DNA from: Rhodoferax sp. UBA6134
GTDB lineage: Bacteria > Pseudomonadota > Gammaproteobacteria > Burkholderiales > Burkholderiaceae_C
NCBI GenBank assembly: GCA_002422455.1
Contig: DIVK01000079.1
Coordinates: 6,079-34,600, forward strand
Direction of reading: 5' to 3'
Length of the DNA: 28,522 nucleotides
Positions 1-8,681 of the stretch are shown here, in pieces. Position 1 is the stretch's first letter, and every line of letters starts with the position of its first letter. Position numbers and translations under genes: made by a program. The notes under the pieces were generated by a model. It did not search any database, had not been told where the DNA came from, and saw only the letters and a program-made list of their open reading frames with translations.

Positions 1-239
1 CGGCTGCCCGCGTCCCAGGCCCGCGCCATGGCGGGTGCCTCGGTGCCGCCCGGTGGTGCGTTGAACAAAACCTGCCGCAAGCCATGGGCCCGCAGGCGCG
101 CGGCCAGTTCTTGCGCTGGCCAGGCATAGGGAAACAGGTACTCCACCGCCTGGAAGCCATCGCCGGCGGCCGCCGCGAACCGCTCCAGGAAGGGCAGCTC
201 GGGGTACATCAAGCTCAGGTTGGCGGCGAAACGGGGCAT
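1..239 (-). CDS. hyi: Hydroxypyruvate isomerase-like protein (N-terminal part, runs off the left edge)
   Basis: The first 79 codons of a leftward gene are visible, with ATG at 239-237. The protein opens MPRFAANLSLMYPELPF and continues through a GFQAVEYLFPYAW segment and LFNAPPGG. That is the N-terminal layout of the Hyi/OtnI family of TIM-barrel sugar isomerases: an RFAANLS first strand, then G-F-x-x-V-E-[YF]-x-FPY, then an N-x-PxG strand. Family members interconvert hydroxypyruvate and tartronate semialdehyde in glyoxylate/glycerate metabolism, or isomerise related 2-oxo sugars. The C-terminal metal-site residues lie outside the window, so substrate cannot be judged. No clear Shine-Dalgarno sequence precedes the ATG, but it is the natural family start. 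Family assignment is quite sure; the exact substrate is not. Confidence 0.8.
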   Translation of the reverse strand, partial: MPRFAANLSLMYPELPFLERFAAAAGDGFQAVEYLFPYAWPAQELAARLRAHGLRQVLFNAPPGGTEAPAMARAWDAGS

Positions 240-547
240 GGTGGTTCGGGTTTGGGGCGCAGGCGCAAAGTGTCGCATGGGTGCCGCCTGCGCCGTTTGT
301 CAGGGCCGGTATTCGATCTGGCTGGGGAAGTTCTTTTCCGGGTTTTGGCAGGTACTGTTTTGTTTTTTGCCAGCCCTTTTACCTCTATTCTTTGGGGCTT
401 CGGGCTGATGAATGCCCTGCATGGTTCGCATGGTCGAAGCCCGCTGGACGTTATCCTGGCATATATGGCATGGGTTGCCATTCCTTGCGGGCTTGCTCAG
501 GCATGGTCAAACAAAAATTGACTTGCCCAACCCGGCAGTCAATACGG

Positions 548-574
548 GCGCTGCGCGAGGAGGCCGCGCAGCGC
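548..574. repeat. Perfect 10-bp inverted repeat with AGGAGG in the loop
   Basis: Arms GCGCTGCGCG (548-557) and CGCGCAGCGC (565-574) are exact reverse complements around a 7-base loop AGGAGGC. As RNA it would be a very stable GC hairpin that presents an anti-16S (Shine-Dalgarno-like) hexamer in the loop. There is no T-tract on either side, so it is not a standard intrinsic terminator. Function unknown. Confidence 0.6.
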
Positions 575-667
575 TGGTTACTTCGTCAGGCTTGGATGGG
601 ACGTCACCAGCACCGAATTCCGCTTCGTCTTTCTTGCATCACCCCAGCGCCGTTTACCCTAAGGCAA

Positions 668-776
668 TGCTGAATAAGTCCGTTCGCGTTGAGCTTGTCG
701 AAACGCAGTCCTTGCAAATCAACAACTTGAAGAAGCCTTCGACAGGCTCAGGCCGAACGGAGAGACTTGTTCAGCA
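668..776. repeat. Dispersed palindromic repeat (REP-like)
   Basis: An imperfect inverted repeat has a core arm at 680-702 (CCGTTCGCGTTGAGCTTGTC and following AA) and a partner arm at 738-760 (TTCGACAGGCTCAGGCCGAA and following CGG). The pairing continues outward: TGCTGAATAAGTC at 668-680 matches the reverse complement of GACTTGTTCAGCA at 764-776. The TTCGACAGGCTCAG-type arm is familiar from intergenic palindromes scattered through Comamonadaceae and other proteobacterial genomes. I infer a REP/BIME-like mobile palindrome rather than a gene-specific regulator. Confidence 0.7.
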
Positions 777-865
777 AAGCCCTAAGTTTGGCCGGGTTCA
801 GGTGAGCCTGCGACAATCCCCAGCTTTATCACCTTGGCACGGGGCCCGTCCGCCCCTCAAGCACC

Positions 866-1949
866 ATGCCCCTCATCGTCTCCGGCGCCCCTCGCGCCTA
901 TTTTTTAAGTGATTTCGATTTCACGCTGCCGCAAGCCCTCATCGCCCAACACCCTGCCCCCGAACGCAGCGGCTCACGCCTGCTGGACGGCATCGCCGCC
1001 CCGACAGACCGCGTTTTCCGCGACCTGCCCTCGCTCTTGCGGGCGGGCGACCTGCTCGTTTTCAACGACACCAAGGTCATCAACGCCCGCCTGTTTGGCG
1101 AAAAAGCCACCGGCGGCAAGCTCGAACTGCTGATCGAGCGGGTGCTTACCGGCAACCAGGTGGCGGCCCACATGCGCGTGAGCAAAAAACCCGAAGTGGG
1201 CGCCACCGTGGCCCTGGTCGGCGCACCCGGTGCGCACGACAATCTGCGCGCCACGCTGCTGGGCCGCTGGCCCGATGCCAACGGCCCGCTGTTTCGCTTC
1301 GTGCTGTCCAACGACGCGGGCGATGACCCCTACACGTTGATGGAACGTCACGGCCACGTGCCGCTGCCGCCCTACATCACGCACACCGACTCGGCTGAAG
1401 ATGCGCAGCGTTACCAGACCGTCTTCGCCAAAAACCCCGGCGCCGTGGCCGCTCCCACCGCCGCGCTGCACTTTGACAACGCGTTACTGGCGCAAATAGA
1501 CGCCATGGGCGTGCAACGGGCCCACGTCACCCTGCACGTGGGCGCGGGCACCTTCCAGCCGGTCAAGACCGAAAACCTGGCCGAGCACCGGATGCACAGC
1601 GAGTGGTATGACGTGCCTGCGCCCACCCAGCAGGCGATTGCCGATTGCCGCGCGCGTGGCGGACGCATCGTTGCCGTCGGCACCACCTCGGTGCGCACGC
1701 TGGAGAGCTGGGCGCAAACGGGCCAGACCACGGGCGACACCAGCATCTTCATCACTCCCGGCTTTGATTTCAAGGTGGTGGACGCGCTGGTGACCAACTT
1801 TCATCTGCCCAAGTCGAGCCTGATGATGCTGGTCAGCGCCTTTGCCGGTCATGAACACGTCATGGCGCTGTACCGGCACGCCATTTCAGAAAATTACCGT
1901 TTTTTCAGCTATGGCGACGCCATGCTGCTTCACAAGGAAAAGCCCGCCC

Positions 1950-1963
<14 letters not shown>
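866..1963 (+). CDS. queA: S-adenosylmethionine:tRNA ribosyltransferase-isomerase
   Basis: QueA transfers and isomerises the ribosyl group of SAM onto preQ1 in tRNA to give epoxyqueuosine, the penultimate step of queuosine synthesis. The 365-residue protein carries the family landmarks in order: SDFDFTLPQALIAQHP near residue 15, LVFNDTKVINARLFG, ERHGHVPLPPYI, GAVAAPTAALHF, HVTLHVGAGTFQPV, VGTTSVRTLES and PGFDFKVVDALVTNFHLPKS. The start is taken at ATG 866; this leaves about 14 residues before the conserved SDFDF, slightly longer than usual, and no good Shine-Dalgarno is visible, so the true start is not certain. The gene overlaps the next gene, tgt, by 14 bp, which indicates an operon with translational coupling and joins two consecutive tRNA-modification enzymes. 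Confidence 0.96.
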
Positions 1964-3155
<1,192 letters not shown>

Positions 3156-3186
3156 AGCAAGTTTCTTGATGGCAGCTCTGTAAATT

Positions 3187-3276
3187 CGTCATTGCGAGCC
3201 TTTCGACGGGATCGGGACAAGCCAAAGCATGGCAACCCGGCCATGGATTGCCACGGCCCGCGGCCTCGCGATGACG
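3187..3276. repeat. Intergenic palindromic element
   Basis: Outer arms CGTCATTGCGAG (3187-3198) and CTCGCGATGACG (3265-3276) pair with one mismatch. Inner arms TGGCAA (3230-3235) and TTGCCA (3248-3253) flank a CCGGCCATGGA centre. The CGTCATTGCGAG outer arm and the TGGATTGCCACG interior recall a dispersed intergenic palindrome common in many proteobacterial genomes. It sits between the convergent tgt and FIST genes and could act as a bidirectional transcription barrier, but it has no T-tract. Confidence 0.65.
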
Positions 3277-3301
3277 GCAGCGTGGATTCATCGAAGTTCC
3301 C

Positions 3302-4582
3302 TCAACCGCCCGCAGTGAACACTGTCAGCACCCCGGTGTAACCATAGAGGTGGTTGCGGGCAATTTCGCCGCTGGCAAAAAACCCCACCAGCGGCACGTC
3401 GCCGAGGGCCCGGCGCACGATTTGCAGTTCGGCACCGGGTCCGCCGAAATGCGCTCCGCCGCGCCCGGCGCAGCTGACATAGATGGCGCCCGCAATGCCT
3501 CTTGCCGGATGCGGCGCTGCCTCTGCCTCGGACACTGCCAGCGCCGTGGCGGCTTCTACCGGCAACTCTTGCGGCTCCAGTTCTTCGCGGATCTCGGCGC
3601 AGACGCGGATCAAATCGGCACGGGCCGCCTGCACATTGCGCTGGCAAAAGGCCAGCTGCATGCCCGCTTCCAACTGGTCGGACACGGCGACGCCGCGCCG
3701 GGCCGGGTCCAGCCCGACGATGTGGCGCACCAGCACGTCGCTGCCAAAGTTGCCGGTCTGGCCGACGGCCACCGTGTTGGCCGCCGGGCTGTCGCCGTTC
3801 GCCGGGTGCAGCAACCCGACCAGGGTGGCGCGCACCGCCGCGAGCGCGGTTTCAGGCTGCGCCAGCGACACCTTGAGTTCACGCAACATCACGTCCAGCG
3901 CCGGTTCGCCATCGAGCCGGGTCACCACGTTGAGTTCGGCGGCCGTCACCTGATGGGCACGGGTCAGTGGCAAACAGCCTTGCGTGACGCGTGACACCAG
4001 ACTCACCCCCGCGCCGAATGCCACGCCGCTCAAGCCGCCGCTGAACACGCCGCCGGCGGCTCCCTGGCCGCGGATATTGCCATTGCCGCCCACGGCAAAC
4101 TGCACCGATCTTGCGCGGCTCGACGACAGGCCGCCAAACAGATAGCCCGACGTCGTGCGCGCCGCCATCTCGGCGATGAGTTCGTCCAGATCGGACGTAT
4201 GGGCGTCCGCGTGGATCAGTGCCGTGTGGGCTTCAAAACCCAGCCCCAGCGGCGCCACCCCGGAGAACACGCGGTATTGGTCGGTCGGCAGTTCGCACAA
4301 CATCACGGCCAGCGCCGGTTCATCAAAATACTCCACGTTGTTGGCCGCGATGCCCACCCCCACGGTGCCCGACCAGTCGGTGATCTCCGGCAACTCGGCA
4401 CTCAGGTGATCCAGAAGGTCCTGCGCCGCATTGACGTAATGGTCGGTGATGTACAGCAAGGCCAGTGTCGGCGCGCTTGCGTACCCGTGCAGCGCCATCT
4501 GGGCGCGCAACTGCGCCAGCACCAGAGCGGCAGCCATGCGCCACTGCGGATGCGTGGCATGACCATAGGGAAACAGTTTCAT
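3302..4582 (-). CDS. FIST-domain sensory protein
   Basis: The protein (426 residues from ATG 4582, MKLFPYGHATHPQWRM) resembles FIST N- plus FIST C-domain proteins. These are cytoplasmic or signal-transduction-linked ligand-binding modules thought to sense small molecules such as amino acids. Supporting segments are LALLYITDHYV, a GTVGVGIAANNVEYFDEPA strand pair, the glycine-rich GYLFGGLSSSRA region, and the C-terminal GAIYVSCAGRG...FGGPGAE...VPLVGFFASGEI, typical of FIST_C. The frame is open 60 codons further upstream, but that extension is Arg/Pro/Lys-rich, overlaps the tail of phaM in another frame and lacks domain similarity, so I reject it. The gap to phaM is 22 bp, so the two genes are probably co-transcribed. 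The ligand is unknown, and no output domain is fused. Confidence 0.85.
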   Translation of the reverse strand: MKLFPYGHATHPQWRMAAALVLAQLRAQMALHGYASAPTLALLYITDHYVNAAQDLLDHLSAELPEITDWSGTVGVGIAANNVEYFDEPALAVMLCELPTDQYRVFSGVAPLGLGFEAHTALIHADAHTSDLDELIAEMAARTTSGYLFGGLSSSRARSVQFAVGGNGNIRGQGAAGGVFSGGLSGVAFGAGVSLVSRVTQGCLPLTRAHQVTAAELNVVTRLDGEPALDVMLRELKVSLAQPETALAAVRATLVGLLHPANGDSPAANTVAVGQTGNFGSDVLVRHIVGLDPARRGVAVSDQLEAGMQLAFCQRNVQAARADLIRVCAEIREELEPQELPVEAATALAVSEAEAAPHPARGIAGAIYVSCAGRGGAHFGGPGAELQIVRRALGDVPLVGFFASGEIARNHLYGYTGVLTVFTAGG

Positions 4583-4604
4583 CGGCAGATTCGCGTGCAG
4601 GGTG

Positions 4605-5201
4605 TCAGCTGCCGCGGGCGGTTGTTTTTCCGGTCGTTTTGCTGGCGGTTTTCTTGCCAGCCGCTCCGGCCTTGCCCGTAGCCGCGGCTGTCTTACCCGT
4701 GGTCCTGGCCTTGGCGGCCGCCCCGGTTTGCGTGAGGTCTGCGGCGATGTTTTTGCCGACATCCTTCAGGGCACTGGCGGCGATGTGCTGAAACTGTTGC
4801 GTCAGCGCGCCCCACAGTTGCATCGGGTCCACCATGCCGGCCGCCGTCGCGCTGGCGGGCTTGGCCGTGGTGGCTGCGGGTTCCGCTGCCTGAGGCTCGG
4901 GTGCATCGGCCAGGGAAGGCATGTTGAAATTCATGCCCTTGAGTGTGGCCAGCGTCATTTTTTGCACCTCCAGCGCCTGCACCGTGGCCCCCAGGGCTCT
5001 GGAATTTTGCTCCAGCCAGAACTGCACGGCCTTGAGTTCCGCGATGCGTTTTTCCAACTCCTCCACGTTGAGCGTGGGGACAACCCAGTGGGCCAGATGG
5101 GGCATTTGCGGAACCGTCCCGGACGCGCCCTTCGCCAGATTCTGTAGAAAGTCAAAACCGGGGACGAATTTGCCGAAACCGGTGTTTTGTGAATCACTCA
5201 T
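4605..5201 (-). CDS. phaM: PhaM-type PHA-granule multifunctional regulatory protein
   Basis: The protein has 198 residues from ATG 5201, with TTGGAG five bases upstream. The N-terminus (GFGKFVPGFDFLQNLAKG), the helical VEELEKRIAELKAVQFWLEQ segment at about 46-66 and the following EVQKMTLATLKGMNF block match PhaM-family proteins. From the Ralstonia eutropha work, PhaM activates PHA synthase and tethers polyhydroxybutyrate granules to the nucleoid. The last 45 residues or so are an Ala/Lys/Thr histone-H1-like tail (many KT and AAxK units), as expected for the DNA-binding part. An upstream in-frame ATG at 5240 is rejected because it lies inside a terminator hairpin and lacks conserved sequence. 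The gene starts immediately after the terminator of the copper-receptor operon, so it needs its own transcription start or readthrough. Confidence 0.85.
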   Translation of the reverse strand: MSDSQNTGFGKFVPGFDFLQNLAKGASGTVPQMPHLAHWVVPTLNVEELEKRIAELKAVQFWLEQNSRALGATVQALEVQKMTLATLKGMNFNMPSLADAPEPQAAEPAATTAKPASATAAGMVDPMQLWGALTQQFQHIAASALKDVGKNIAADLTQTGAAAKARTTGKTAAATGKAGAAGKKTASKTTGKTTARGS

Positions 5202-5210
5202 GCTGGCTCC

Positions 5211-5258
5211 AAAAGAAAAGGGGTAAGCGTCTGCACGCAAGTGCAGACAGCTTACCCC
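5211..5258 (-). terminator. Rho-independent terminator closing the copper-uptake run
   Basis: Read leftward, arm GGGGTAAGCTGTCTGCAC (5258-5241), loop TTGC, arm GTGCAGACGCTTACCCC (5236-5220) and then TTTTCTTTT (5219-5211). The stem is nearly perfect over about 17 bp and the U-tract follows directly. It begins 43 bp past the OprC-type receptor stop codon. On the plus strand no T-tract follows, so it is directional. Its T-tract abuts the phaM Shine-Dalgarno (TTGGAG at 5212-5207). Confidence 0.88.
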
Positions 5259-5301
5259 AATGCGATGCCGCCTGCGCGACCGGTTTAGCCCGGGACGGCG
5301 G

Positions 5302-7605
5302 TTAAAACTTCAGCGTGACGCCGGCATACAGCGAGCGCCCCATGCCCGGCACGGCGGTACCCCACTGCGGGTAGTTGGGCAAGGCCGGGTTGCTCATGGT
5401 GGTGCCCTGGCCGGTGTAGGCGCCGCCGGTGGGCAGGTAGTAGAACTTGTCCAGCAGGTTCTCCACGCCGAAGTCAACCCGCACCGTTTTCCATGCGTGG
5501 CTGCCACGCAGGTTGAGCAGCGCATAGCCCGGTGTCCTGATTTCGTTGCGAACCGTCGAGACGCTGTCCTTGGCCTGCACCATCACCAGTTCGGCACTGT
5601 TGTTCCAGCCGTCCATTTTTTGCGTCAGCACGAGTTTGGCGTTGAGCGGCATGATGTTGTACAGCGCGGCATCCGTGTCCTGGTTGCTGCCTTTGCTGTA
5701 GTTCAGCAGACCCTTGAGTCCGAAGGCGCCCCAGCCGGTCTTGGCCAGCGGCATGTGGCCTGAGAGGTCGATGCCGTACAGGCGCGCCGACTGGTTGGCG
5801 AATTTGAGGACGCCGAACTTGTTCGTCACCGGCGTGGAGGCAGGCTGGTTGGTGGCGGCATTCCACTGCACGGCGTCAATGTAGTCGCTCACCTGCGTGT
5901 AGTAAGGCGTGGCCTTCAGGCCCCAACTGCTGTCGGCGGCGTGCCAGTCGAAGGTGGCGGAGACGGTGTTGGCTTTCTCCGGTTTCAGGTTGACATCGCC
6001 CAGATAACCGTTGCCGTCGCCAACAAAGTTGTTCATCAGCGCGGCCATCGACCAGGTGGACCAGGTGTAGCGTTCATACACGTTGGGCGAGCGCACCTTG
6101 TGGGCAAAGCCAAACTCGATGTCGTAGTTGGCGTTGGCGGTGTAGCGCGCCAGGGCGGTCAGGTCCAGGTTGTGGTCGGTCTTCTGGTGGTCAAGGGCAT
6201 TGAAGGTATTGGCATCACGGGCCTGGTTGCCCATGCCGGCCGGGTTGTAGCCCGCAGCGTTGCCCGCGTTCATTTTGACCTGTTCAAAGCGCAGGCCGGC
6301 CAATGTCATCCACTGCGGACTCCTGCGCGCTTCCCACTCGCCAAAAATGGCGTTGCGGTCACGTTCGCCGTCCCTGATGTTCCAGAAGGTTCCGGGCCAC
6401 ATGCCGGCGCCTGAAGGCGTCCACCAGTCGTTGATGCGGTAGTGCTGCACTTCACCGCCCACGCGCAGCAGGTCCTGGGGCGTCAGCGTCACGTCAGCCT
6501 TGACGCTGACGCCGGTGGTTTTGCCTTCGGTGTACATCGGCATGCCAGCCGCACAGGTGGCGCCGATCGGGCTGCAGGGTGTGCCAACCACGGCCGCAGA
6601 GCCCCCCGTCGCCCCGCCATACCAGTAGCGCTTGTCGGCACCAAAGTCCATGTAGTGATCGACATTTTCGTGGTAGGCGCGGGCCTCCAGCGCGCCCCAG
6701 TTGAACTGGCCCAGGTAGCGCAGGTTCACGCTTTTCTGGGTGTTGCCCAGCAGGTCCATGCGCTGGTTCGGGTACAACTGCAGCGGCATGTCCTGGTAGC
6801 CCAGTTTGGCCTCGAACAGGTGGTTGTCGTTCTTGAAGGCAAGCCCCAGGCTGTGGTTGCGCGTTTCATACGCGGTGGAGCCGACCTCGTTGCGCGGCAG
6901 GTTGTGCCCGGCGCGGCCAGTGAAGTCATAGCTTTTGAAGTCCGCGCCGGCGGTGTAATTGTCGGCCTGGCTGGTGGAGCCGCTGTAGCTGATGCTGACC
7001 TGCTCGCTGGCGTAGGTGGCCGACAGGTTGACGCCGCGGGCGTTGTTGTTGCTCCGGTAAAAGCTTCCCACCTCGCCCTGGGTGATCGCTTTTTGTCCGG
7101 GGGCTGCGAATTCGGGCGTGCGTGATTCGGCGATGATGGTGCCGCCGATGCTGTCGCCGCCCACACTCACCGGGGTGATGCCGGCATAGACCTTGAGTGT
7201 TTCAACCTGGCTCGGGTCAAGGTAAGACAGCGGCGAGTTCATGTGGTTGGGGCAGGAGGAAATCAGGTCCATGCCGTCGACCTTGATGCGCAGCCGGTCA
7301 TCGGCCAGGCCGTGAATGGCCGGCAGGCTGGAGACGCCACCGGCACCATAGAGGCTGACGCCGGGCACGTCCTCCAGCAGGCGGGCTGAATCGCTGGTGG
7401 CTGGCAGCTTGTCTGCGAGACTTGTCTTGTCAAGCGTAGTGGCAGCGGCAGGTGTGTTGATGTTGACCGGGGTGGCCGTGACGGTGACTTCCGTCAGCGT
7501 GCCGGTTTTTTCATCGGCCGCCAGTGCCTGAGCGCAAAGCAGGGAGATGGCAGGCAGCGCCAGGACCATCGAACGGGGAAGGGTGCGAAGTTTCAAGTAA
7601 AACAT
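5302..7605 (-). CDS. oprC: TonB-dependent copper receptor, OprC/NosA type
   Basis: This 767-residue outer-membrane receptor has a signal peptide (about 1-29, ending AQALAA), a TonB-box-like LTEVTVTATP at about 37-46, a plug domain and a 22-strand barrel ending in the terminal Phe (VTLKF). The plug carries SCPNHMNSPLSYLDP: Cys118 and Met122 form the CxxxM copper site of OprC, and His317-x-Met319 (DHYMD) matches the HxM half-site described for that receptor. Both ligand pairs are intact, so copper is the likely cargo; the homologue NosA supplies copper for nitrous-oxide reductase. ATG 7605 has AAAGGT upstream. The gene is last in the leftward copper run, follows CruR-like uORF 1 by 178 bp, and is followed by a strong terminator. 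Confidence 0.93.
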   Translation of the reverse strand: MFYLKLRTLPRSMVLALPAISLLCAQALAADEKTGTLTEVTVTATPVNINTPAAATTLDKTSLADKLPATSDSARLLEDVPGVSLYGAGGVSSLPAIHGLADDRLRIKVDGMDLISSCPNHMNSPLSYLDPSQVETLKVYAGITPVSVGGDSIGGTIIAESRTPEFAAPGQKAITQGEVGSFYRSNNNARGVNLSATYASEQVSISYSGSTSQADNYTAGADFKSYDFTGRAGHNLPRNEVGSTAYETRNHSLGLAFKNDNHLFEAKLGYQDMPLQLYPNQRMDLLGNTQKSVNLRYLGQFNWGALEARAYHENVDHYMDFGADKRYWYGGATGGSAAVVGTPCSPIGATCAAGMPMYTEGKTTGVSVKADVTLTPQDLLRVGGEVQHYRINDWWTPSGAGMWPGTFWNIRDGERDRNAIFGEWEARRSPQWMTLAGLRFEQVKMNAGNAAGYNPAGMGNQARDANTFNALDHQKTDHNLDLTALARYTANANYDIEFGFAHKVRSPNVYERYTWSTWSMAALMNNFVGDGNGYLGDVNLKPEKANTVSATFDWHAADSSWGLKATPYYTQVSDYIDAVQWNAATNQPASTPVTNKFGVLKFANQSARLYGIDLSGHMPLAKTGWGAFGLKGLLNYSKGSNQDTDAALYNIMPLNAKLVLTQKMDGWNNSAELVMVQAKDSVSTVRNEIRTPGYALLNLRGSHAWKTVRVDFGVENLLDKFYYLPTGGAYTGQGTTMSNPALPNYPQWGTAVPGMGRSLYAGVTLKF

Positions 7606-7783
7606 GAGATTACCTTTTGATTTTTCGCCGGTCAGGCGACATGAAGGGTAAAAAAACGGGGGCCACCCAATCGGGATGGTTTGCGGGCGGGATATCTCCC
7701 GCCATCGACGGGCAGTGTCTTGCAGCGCGCAAGACCGCGCCGGGCCGCAACCCTGCCGTCAACGCGCTACTGTGTTCGCCAGT
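7606..7783 (-). promoter_or_regulatory. Structured leader between CruR-like uORF 1 and oprC
   Basis: This 178-bp gap is the longest in the copper run. On the transcript strand it can form an outer stem GACGGCAG (7760-7753) with CTGCCCGTC (7715-7707). That stem encloses a perfect hairpin GTCTTGC...GCAAGAC (7735-7717). A second hairpin GGCGGGA...TCCCGCC (7703-7686) follows, then a weak CCATCCC/GGGTGG hairpin and a seven-T run near 7653-7647. I infer a site for Rho-dependent attenuation, or a structured 5' leader, controlling oprC. I looked for cobalamin-riboswitch motifs and did not find them. Confidence 0.5.
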
Positions 7784-8206
7784 TCAGGCGATGAAAACCG
7801 GCGTCTGGCAACGGGGCGGCCCGCGCGGCTGAGCCGCAAGTGTGAAGCTGGACAGGTAGAAAAATGTCGGCCGGGCTGCGGGTACTTCATGCTTGCCGGA
7901 GACGACAAAGCGGTGAATCCAAGGGTGCGGCAACGGCAGCGCGCGGTCGGTGACCAGCAGACAAAACGGACAGGCGTTGAGCGTGGAAAGCGTCCCCTGC
8001 CCGTCCCGGGAATCCGCCGGCCCGGAGCTTGCCGCCTGGTGGTGTGACCCGGGGCCGTCGCACACTTCCATGGCCGGTGCTGTCTGGTTTCGTGCCAGCG
8101 CGTGCGACAGCGTGGGGGCCAGCGCACCCAACACTGACATCAGCACGGCCAGCCACACCGCCCAAGGGCGGCGTAGCGAGGCGAAATGCGGTTTCAGTGA
8201 CAGCAT
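7784..8206 (-). CDS. DUF2946 / CruR-like copper-sensing upstream ORF 1
   Basis: The protein has 140 residues from ATG 8206; an in-frame TTG at 8224, one base after the PCu(A)C stop, is an alternative start. A hydrophobic segment at about 15-36 (VWLAVLMSVLGALAPTLSHA) is followed by a conserved VC (Cys49), C79-PF-C82, and a C-terminal R128-G-P-P131 followed by nine residues. DUF2946 proteins of the CruR type are leader ORFs: the nascent chain stalls at RAPP, and copper binding to CxxC relieves the stall, which lets Rho terminate before the downstream transporter. Here the downstream gene is the OprC-type copper receptor, so the arrangement fits. The RGPP-for-RAPP substitution and the nine-residue tail are departures from that model; whether RGPP stalls is inference. 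It lies 19 bp after the PCu(A)C gene. Confidence 0.82.
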   Translation of the reverse strand: MLSLKPHFASLRRPWAVWLAVLMSVLGALAPTLSHALARNQTAPAMEVCDGPGSHHQAASSGPADSRDGQGTLSTLNACPFCLLVTDRALPLPHPWIHRFVVSGKHEVPAARPTFFYLSSFTLAAQPRGPPRCQTPVFIA

Positions 8207-8225
8207 GAAAATCAGGAGGGGCAAT

Positions 8226-8681
8226 TCACCTGGTGGCAGCGGGGGTGCCGGGCGCGGCCGTGGCCACCGGCACCTTCAGCTCCACTTTTCCCTCCACGCC
8301 CCGCGCATCCTTGAATACCAGCGTCAGTGGCACCGTGCTGCCCTTGGGCAAGGCGGTTTTCAGGTCCAGCATCATCATGTGATAGTTCCCGGGCTTGAGT
8401 TCCACAGTTTTGCCGGCGGGCAACTCCAGTCCGTCCGGCACGGCGCGCATGCGCATCACGTCGCCGTCCAGTTTCATTTCATGGACCTCGACCACGCCAG
8501 CCACGGGCGACGAGCCGCCCATCAGCCTGACGCTTTCCCGGGCGGTGATTTTCATGAAGGCGCCGGTGGCCTTCTGACCCGGCACCGAGGTGCGGACCCA
8601 GGCATCCCTGACGTCGACGGTTTGGGCGTACGTGCTGCCGCAAGCCAGTGCGGCGACGAGGGCAAGTGTTTTCAGTTTCAT
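8226..8681 (-). CDS. Periplasmic copper chaperone PCu(A)C
   Basis: The precursor has 151 residues from ATG 8681, with GAGGAG five bases upstream. A signal peptide covers about 1-19 (ending STYA-Q). The Cu(I) site follows the family pattern H-x10-M-x21/22-H-x-M: His67 (VEVHEM), Met78 (VMRMR), His101 and Met103 (GNYHMMML). PCu(A)C proteins carry Cu(I) in the periplasm and pass it to the CuA centre of cytochrome oxidase or to other acceptors, often together with Sco/thioredoxin-like proteins; a thioredoxin-like protein is encoded upstream in the same run. It is placed 105 bp after CruR-like uORF 2, so its expression is probably under that gate. Confidence 0.95.
   Translation of the reverse strand: MKLKTLALVAALACGSTYAQTVDVRDAWVRTSVPGQKATGAFMKITARESVRLMGGSSPVAGVVEVHEMKLDGDVMRMRAVPDGLELPAGKTVELKPGNYHMMMLDLKTALPKGSTVPLTLVFKDARGVEGKVELKVPVATAAPGTPAATR

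Larger units (their letters stand above)
240..865. other. Gene-poor intergenic region of about 625 bp
   Basis: I find no convincing gene between the hydroxypyruvate-isomerase start and queA. The short open frames on both strands here lack ribosome sites and recognisable domains. The stretch 310-530 is noticeably richer in A/T than its surroundings and probably holds the promoters of the divergent flanking genes, although I cannot point to a convincing -35/-10 pair. Two inverted repeats lie in the right half (548-574 and 668-776) and are listed separately. Confidence 0.6.

Noticed and set aside
4583..4762. A 60-codon N-terminal extension of the FIST protein
   Set aside because: Arg/Pro/Lys-rich and lying almost wholly inside phaM in another frame; conserved FIST sequence begins after ATG 4582.
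7606..7783. Cobalamin riboswitch before the OprC-type receptor
   Set aside because: No B12-box or conserved core was found; the stems present do not match that fold, and the receptor has copper ligands rather than BtuB features.
7947..7956. Direct repeats or CRISPR-like spacing within the uORF regions
   Set aside because: Repeated sequence here is explained by paralogous uORFs; there is no regular repeat-spacer pattern anywhere in the window.
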